Positions 12,801-21,800 of a stretch of 64,000 nucleotides of DNA are shown here, in pieces. The stretch covers positions 2,291,926 to 2,355,925 of the forward strand of contig CACVBU010000732.1 of NCBI GenBank assembly GCA_902728285.1, in the 5' to 3' direction. The first letter of the stretch is position 1. Every line of letters begins with the position of its first letter. Origin of the DNA: Clytia hemisphaerica. Lineage: Eukaryota; Cnidaria; Hydrozoa; Leptothecata; Clytiidae. The notes beneath the pieces were generated by a model. It worked only from the letters and a program-made list of their open reading frames with translations. It searched no databases and was not told where the DNA came from. A program made the position numbers and the translations under genes.

Positions 12801-15800
12801 TAGGTCTTCATGTTTGTTCTCTCCGAGGTTGTGAACAATGATATTGTACTTTGTTAAGTTTAACCATCGTTCTTCTTCTTTCTCTTCTTTGATGAAATTC
12901 TTGATCGTTACCTCTTGTTTCTTTAGCTCATCTTTAGTAATGCTAGCGTATGTCTGTTGTTGCTTTGATCCTATATCGTGGTCTTTTTTCTTTAGCTCAT
13001 CTTTAGCGATGCTAGCGTATGTCTGTTGTTGTTTGGATCCTTTAACGACATCATCTTTGTTTACAAGATCGTCGATCTTCTTCTCCAGTCTATCCAGTCT
13101 AGCGAAAAAACATTGCTCATCTTGATCTTTCTCTTTACCTTCAGTATTTGTTGCCTTGTTATTGGTCGTTCTTTGTTTACTTGTTTTGATCTTCTCTAAT
13201 AATATTGGCGTGACTGTGATGCATTTCGCACATTCGAATCTCCTTGCTTTGTACTGAAGGCAAATCTGTACTTGGTAGGCTGGAAGCTCGGAACAGGCAT
13301 AATGAACAAATCTTTGACACTTCCTACACTGCAAGACATCGTTATCCCGTATTATTTCATTTATAAAGCATTTATTTGGGGAGCAGGATCCATATTTTGA
13401 TGAAATTTCCGTGTTAAGATTTTCAGAAGTTTTCGCCATTTTGTTGCATTGTCAAGAGCACAACCGCACAGATTTTATTTGACGTCAATTATTAAGTTAA
13501 GCGATTAATGATCCAGTTTTCAACAAAGTCCAAAAAAAATGTTTTTTAGCTGGAATTTGCCCCCAAATTTTTTTCCCAAGATCGGGCTACGTCACATTCG
13601 AAGTTTTATAGTTAGGCACCTTGGTGCAAAAAATCATTAAGAATGAATGAGCCAATCTCGAGAAAAGCTAATAACTAAGTAATTGGTAATGTTCTTATAA
13701 AAAAAATATCGAATTTGGCCACTTTTTCTAGAAAAACACGTCTAGCAGCCAAAATTTCATGTCAAACACAAATATTCTTCAAAATTAAGCCTTCATGAGT
13801 AAAAAAAATATCCATCTCATAAAAAAATTGAGTAATTTGACTAAGAACATCGATGTATGCTTATAAATAGCGTTTCTTATGAATTAAGATTCAATTCTTT
13901 AGGCGAAAAATGTTTTGTGTGAAAATCTACTTCAACAATCTTTCACCGATGATGGCACCCTACTTTTATGCAAAAAATCAGGAAAATTAACGATCCAGTT
14001 TTCAACAAAGTCCAAAAAACCCTTTTTTACCCGTTTTTTTTGGCTAGAATTTGCCCCCCCGAATTGTTCTTCCAAAATCGGGCTCCGTTACATTCGAGGG
14101 TTTATAGTTAGGCACCTTTGTGCAAAAAAATCATAAAGGACGAATGAGCAAATCTCGAGAAAAGCTAATAACTAAGTAATTTGTAACGTGCTTATAAAAA
14201 AAATATCGAAATAGACTTGATAATAATAATCATATCAAGGTCACAACTGCAGGATTTATTTGAAAGTAATCAAGAGTAGTAGTTTAGTAGAATACACACA
14301 ACACGACAAAAGGCATTCAGGGAGTAATCAAGAGTAGTAGTTTAGTAGAATACACACAACACGACAAAAGGCATTCAGGGAGTAATCAAGAGTAGTAGTT
14401 TAGTAGAATACACACAACACGACAAAAGGCATTCAGGGAGTAATCAAGAGTAGTAGTTTAGTAGAATACACACAACACGACAAAGGCATTCAGGAGTAAT
14501 CAAGAGTAGTAGTTTAGTAGAATACACACAACACGACAAAAGGCATTCAGGGAGTAATCAGAGTAGTAGTTTAGTAGAATACACACAACACGACAAAAGG
14601 CATTCAGGGAGTAATCAAGAGTAGTAGTTTAGTAGAATACACACAACACGACAAAAGGCATTCAGGGAGTAATCAAGAGTAGTAGTTTAGTAGAATACAC
14701 ACAACACGACAAAAGGCATTCAGGGAAATTTCAAACGGACAACGAATCTGTATTTTGAGAGAATAAAAAGCTCGACAGCGAGAGTGGTGACGTCATTAAC
14801 TATAAAAGCAGAAACCGATACTGGAAAATGAGCTATTTCAACATGGGCGATGAAGTGGAGAGGACTACTACTTTTACTGCCTCTCGAGGCGATGTCTTTA
14901 TCGAGACAGACAAGGAGTCTACTTTTGTTATTTGTGGGTTGGTGAGATACTCTACACTACCAGAGGTTCGTCAACAGGATATTGGAAATGTTGAGATACA
15001 ATGTACAAGGAGAAGATCTCCAGTTGAAAGTTCGCATCTAGAGGCAGCTAGATTTGAAAATACCCAGGAGAATGGAAGTCAAAATAACCCGCCAAATGGA
15101 GCCCAAAGTAATGGTTGATAACACATAGATTGACCGTGACAGTTTCGTAAAAAATAGGATGAAAGCTGCATTTGTCCTTTTCTTGTCATTGTTGGAAAAA
15201 GAAAAGTAGTTATCAAAAAGACTATTTTGCTTACTTCAGGAACTGTAACATGGTGTAACATGAAACATTCATTTATTCATTCACTTATTCATTCATTTTG
15301 TACATTCCGCAATTTTAGCCGTGGAATATTTTATTTATAACTAATTGTAAAAATCAGCCCAGTCATTCAAACTTGTCAAACAGTTAAATAAATTTACTTT
15401 TAAATCACCTCGAGTCAAAGAATTTTAGTTATCTTTCCCTTTTTTACTATACAGTTATACACCTTTTCGACCGTAGCCACCAATTGCTGCGCGGGCACTT
15501 TTTGTCCGCTTTATCCCACTAAAACCGTCCCAGTCCTTTTTTCGCACCAATAGAAAATAGAAAAATGCGTCAAAAAAGGATTGGGACGGTTTTAGTGGGA
15601 TAAAGCGGAGAAAAAAATGCCCGCGCTACTACGGTCAAAAAGGAGTATTGTATTGATGGATAAAATCTGCGTGGCTAATCAAGATTAGTACCTGTAGCAA
15701 AGTCAAAATGATAAGAGAAAATAAGGTGGGGCGAAAAAAAGAAAGTCAATAAATATTTACACTTACGAGGGTGTCTTGGGCTGCCGCCATTGACTCTTTG

Positions 15801-18800
15801 CATTTGACTTCCGCCATGATGAATCCGGGGTGCGCCTCCAGTTACATCTTCTTGACTTCTGCGGTGTTGAAAGCGGGGCGGTTGTTGGGCGTTTTTTCCT
15901 CCTCGCGCACCACCGCCCATAGGTTTTCCATCGGCATTTCGAGGGGAGTTTGGGTACGACATGTTGTTACTTGAAGGGTTTGAAGGTGTACGATGAACAG
16001 CACTGAAAAGTTCTTCTTCGCCTTGACCACTGTCCGCCTGTTTTGAAAAGAGAATATTTAAGAAAAATTAGATATCGCATCACCGTAATTACAGCAAAGT
16101 CTCTTAACTCGAGCCTCTGTAACTCGAACCTATGTCACCTTAACTCAAATCTCAAATATTCTCGTCCCTTCAGTTAATAATGCCTTATAAACCTTACTCC
16201 ATAACTCGGAATTTCCTTAACTCGAACAAATTTGTGTTCACCGTGCGGGTTAGAATTATGAAGACTCCACTGTAACAAGTTGTAATTCCATCTACAACTG
16301 ATACAATCTAATGAGCATAATTGATACAAATATATGGTCCATATACATGTTATTATTCATGACGTAATGTTTTATACGGATGCATCCAAAACACCCTGGG
16401 CTTTCACCACTGGTTTAATTGTTTAAATTCAAAATTAGTGGCAAACACCCGTGCTTTTTTTAGTTTTCCTGTATAAAACATTACGTCACGAATATCAAGA
16501 AATTCAACTGAAAAAAGTTTTTTCAAGTCAGAGGGAATAGACTAGAGGAGACCAACCTGTTCGAATTCTTTGTGTTTCGTATCGCCTTGTATTTCGCGAG
16601 CAGTCCGTTCTGCTTTTTCTTCCAGTGCTCGCCTTGTTTCTTCATCATAGTTCTCAAGGGGAGTCCTGTTTAGAAAGAAAATTTATGACTCATTTTTTGG
16701 TCAAAAGGAGACTGGAAGTTTTTTAGAGTTTTTTAGTTTTTTAGAGTAAACATCGAGGAGGTTCTCAGTACTAAAATCTAGGACATCATGATATTTAATG
16801 TCATGGTGGTATTCATGATATGCACCACTGCAATGACTTCACGAAATTATGCAACTTTTCCGTTTTTGTTCCACCCAATACGTCACTTTTTCTATTGTTT
16901 AAGTGACGTATTGGGTGGAAAATTTTAAAAGTTCTCAGAAGACTCTCCAGTGGTGCATATCATGAAAACCCAAAAAACTTCAAAATCCTTTAAGTACCAT
17001 GCGGTACTAAAATACCAAAAAGGTGATTATCCAGACTAAAATTTACGATTTTTTTAGTAAATTGGTATTGCTCAATTCATGAAGCAGCATTGGTTAAAAG
17101 TATCAATTTTTGCAAAAAATGAATATTTAAATTGAAAAAATCAGCTCTTTTGAGAAAAATCGTCCCGAGAAGACAAAATTTTGTCCTGAAAAGACCAAAA
17201 ATGGGTAGTCTGTCTTAATGTCCCTAAAAAATTTAGTACATGACATGGGTACTAAAATACCACTTCTCTAAAATGGGGGTGGTGGTATGCAAACGTTTCT
17301 CGAAACCCCTTTTAGTATTCATATACCAAGATAATACCTCCAACCTCATACCTCTCGGTTCTCATTATGTAAAAGGGGGAAGTTACACAGTCAAATCATC
17401 TCTGCAACTTAAACAAAACAGCATGTTTTAAATCATCTTTTTATATACTTTTATTCGGTTTTAATTAACTTTATAAATACCTGTTTATCTATTTTTGAAG
17501 TACACACGACGTAGGCACATTCTTTATGGATCTGACCTTGAGGTTTACGATGATCAAAACTACAGAATCTTAGATATATTTAGGGCTCTTTATTATTAGT
17601 ATTATTATTATTATTATTTAGAGACGAGAGAGACGATAAAAAAAAAAGAATCAGATTTGTTTCAGGTTTTGAATAATAAGAGTTGGCAAACTTATTGCAA
17701 GCCAACTTCTGTTGTACACAAATTCTTCAATTGATTTTCATTCAAAATAGTCTATTACTCATTATTGATTGCACGAACAGCATTCCACTCTAGATTTGTT
17801 GTATACAACACAATGTTATCAACAGTTGTTTCTGTCTCTAAAATAGGATCTTACATGTAGTTAGACATAGTGCTATCGAATGTTGATTCGGTGCCGTAAT
17901 TATCTTCATGTTGTTTGATCATCTCTTCAAATTTCCATCCACCAGTGTTCCCCATCTAGAAAAAGTCAACGAAATTAAATGTTTTATTAAAACTAAAACC
18001 TTGAATTCCCTGAAAAGGTCACGTTGATTAAAAAAATAATTTTCTTTATAAGATATCAAGAATGAATCATTATAATCAAGGATGAAAACAAAATCGCCAC
18101 AAATTTCGAATTCAAACAGAGACTTGGGAGAACAATCCGTTTCTTTAGCATAAAACATGGGGTATGAAAATAAGCGTATCCTAAAATCACCCTATAATAA
18201 TAATCATCCAAACGGATCAAATGAAATATTGAATTTTTCAATTCGGATTAATTCAATCGCGAAATTTTCTGTATTAATTTTCGCCAATCAGCCAAAGGTC
18301 AGTTAAGAATTGTTTTAATTATCGTCCAAAGTAGCAAATTTACGGTATTTTACGCCAAAAATTGAATTTAAAAAAATTTCGTATTCCATTACACTTTACA
18401 GTGTGTTCCAAATAACTTACGGTATCGAGTTCATTGATGGCGCCGTCCACCGTGTCCCCTTCTTCGGCTTGCCATTGAACAAGTTCCCGTTCCACAAATG
18501 TACCAGTTCCCCCTGAAATGGCTGTGTCTGTCATCAAGTTTTGACGCTTCGCAAAATCCAAGTCTACATCCTAAAAACAAAAATAGTTTGAGTGTAAAAC
18601 AGTAATTTTTATAGGCCTTGAACAGACAGACAAAAACTGCGACGAAAAGAAACTTTCTATTTCTTGTGTTTTCATTGCATTGAAAAAACTTTAGGACAAA
18701 CTTTACAAGTCCAAGAAAGGAAATCGCTAAGGAAACGTTTGTGTTTGCTTAAAAATAATTGGAAGACAATCAAAATGATGAATTGTTTCTAAAGGGAAGA

Positions 18801-21800
18801 AATTTTCGCGGAATTTAATTTAGCGGTCCACAGTTCGAAATTCGGAAGTTTCGCGGATTTAATTTCGCGGTTAAAACAACTTTTTACGTAAAATATGGCC
18901 TAATTTGCCCTAAAAAGACCAATTTTTATGTGATTTTTTTTAAATTTTGGGAATGTGTCAAAAATCCGCGAAATTAAAATCCAAGAAAATTTTTTCCCGC
19001 GAAAATTTGTTCGCTTATGGTATCCACCGAGAATCTTACCTTGGCATTGCACCTGACAATGTCACAAAATTGGAACATAAGAGTTTTATGTTGGTTAGAG
19101 TCCCCATTTTCTATCGATTCTCCATTTATTGACTTCAATGATGCATGACATAAATGAACTTCAAGCTGGAAAAGAAACAGAATATCAAGAGTCAGATGGC
19201 TTCATTCCAAAGAGTACCGCAAGTTGGTCTAATATCGACATCCCTTGTCTAATTCCGACACCCTTCTTCAGAGAAAGGAATAATATGAAAGCTTGAATCA
19301 CTGATTGAAAAAGGATTATTCCTCTCTGACCACTAAGCAAAGAAAAACAGATTTCAACCTTTCTATAAATTTCAGCTGATAAAAAGGGTGTCGGAATTAG
19401 AGGAGGGGTGTCGACATTAGACCAAGTTGATAGTTTGATCATCACAATATACGGCGAAAGATGAAAATTACAGAAGAGTCACTTAAACTCGAACCTCTGT
19501 AACTAGAACGAGTCCCTAACTCGAACAAGTTTTATGGTCCCTCAGATCATGTTCAGACGTTACCGTTCCGTTCCGTTCCGTTTCGTTCCGAAACAAGTGC
19601 GAACGTCAAAATTCGAAACATCAGTTAACAATGCCTTATAAGACCATGTTCACATGTTACTGTTCCGTTTCGCTCCGGTATGATTTTCGTTACGAATCGA
19701 ATTTGTTCATATTGGTTTCGGAACGTTTCGAAGCAAGAAAACGGAGCAGTTCCGTTCCGATGACAAAAGTAGAGCGAAACCGTTTCGATCTGTTTTGCTT
19801 TGTAACGTCTTATTTTTTGACGTTCACACTTGTTCCGGAACCATTTCGGAACGGAACGGAGCGGAACCGTAACGTCTGAACATGGTCTAAGCCTTACTTC
19901 ATAACTTGAAATTCCTTAACTCGAACAAATCTGCGTTCCCCGTTCGTGTGCGAGTTCTGGAAACTCCACTATATTTCATAGAGACGGGGTGATATAAACA
20001 GGAAAAGCAAGAAGCGTATAAGCAACTCTCAACCTTAGTTGATAGCGAACTCCCAAACTGAGAATGAGATTCGGATCTAAAGACTTCCACGCCAATAAGA
20101 AGAACCTCAAAAGATAGGGTAACTATGGGAATGTTTTCACCAGTTTCATGTTTTCACATTATTTTCTACTATTTTCTAATACTCTGATTCGCTTAAAAGT
20201 CCCCCAAGCCGTTTGCGTGATATCGGGACTTTTTTCTAGCATGATTGCGTGATTTCGAATTTTTTTCTTCGCGATCTCGTGATAAAACGTGATTTGAAAG
20301 ATTTTTGAGCCGTGATGCGTGATTTTGACTTTTTTAGAGGAATAAAGTGATTATCAAAGTTTTCTGCTGTTTTATGTGATCGAGGTTGAAGACCAAAAAT
20401 TGCGTGACCAGAGTTACCGCTGGGGGAGTCTCTTGAAATGGGGGAATGAAAACCTTTGAGCATGGTAAACGAGAGACTTCATATACTTTTTTTACAAAAA
20501 GGTAATAAGATGTTTGCGAGTCAAGCAAATACCTAATGTCTTATTGATAATACTAAAGCTAAAGTTTCTCGTGGAAAATTTTATATTCACGTTTTAGATC
20601 AGATTTTAACAGTTTTCAAGGCCGTAGACATCCTAAAACTGCCTGAATAAGGTAATATGACTAGTCGAGTGCAAACAAGACTTTCGAAGTCACATCTTTT
20701 CTTCTTAACACTTACATCGGGTGACACACTTTCCAATATCCCCTCATAAATGTGTCCATCTGTTTTTTGTACTTCTACTGTTAGTCCCTGGAGAATGAAG
20801 AATGAATAATGGTGATTATGAAAATCAATAGTCATTTCTCCTTCTACTCAAACCTTTGGGCGAAGTGTGGGGACTAGAAAAATGAAATGAAAATACCGCA
20901 CCAACTGAAGAGTCTACTTCTGGCTGAACTTTGCTTTTTTGTTAACATTGATAGAGTCGATATTTTATGTGGATAGCTCAGTAATCTAGGACTTCTAGAC
21001 AGTCTTTCGATTGTTTTCATGGGGTCCACGGCCAGCTGGCTCGGCTTTCTATGAACTGAACGGAACATTGGAAGGAGCGGGAATTCGAACCGCGAGCCCC
21101 TGGTTTAAGACACTGACGCCTTTGACCACTTGGTCATCGCTCCTTAATGACGCTGAGTTCAGTGAAGTAGACTAGAAACTGTCGACAACGTTCGAACAGT
21201 CCACCTAAGCTCAAAATTGAGAACTACTTTATACTACCGGGTCACCTAATCGCGGTAATTAGTCTATCAAATAGTGAACCCCAGGCTAGCATAAAAAGAG
21301 CAGATTGGGTTTTCATAACTTTGGGAAACAAAGACGAAACTCACCACCAGAGTAACGAAGGCGCTTGTTAAATGATGGTTTTTGTAACCGTTCGTAGCGA
21401 AATCATTGTAGTTGTTGTTCTGAAAGAAAGCAAGAAAAATAAGCTCAAAATACTATATGATGAAACGAGTAAGGTTCATATTATGAAAAAATATTATTAA
21501 AGCTATTCCGTTTACACGCTAATTGATTTATAAGTGACAGGAAAGCGACCATAGAGTGCCGACCGTAGTGCAGTGGTAGAGCACCCGGCTACTGTTCGCA
21601 AGGTTGTGGGTTCAAACCCCAGCCGGGTCATACCAAAGATTCCCAAAATGGTATTTGATGCATGTCTGCTTGAGGCCCAGCAATTAAGAGAAGGATCAAG
21701 GGTAAGTGGAGCAATCCAGGGAAAAAGAGTGGCGCCCTTCCCTACCTTCGGGTAGATAGCTATCGAAAGAGGAGCCTTCGGGTCGCCTCTGACTGGGGTC

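Noticed and set aside
14266-14726. CRISPR-like regular repeats
   Set aside because: The 58-bp units are head-to-tail with no spacers, and the genome is a spliced eukaryote.
21074-21143. Functional tRNA-Leu gene
   Set aside because: A and B boxes are present but the anticodon stem does not pair and the unit sits inside an interspersed element.
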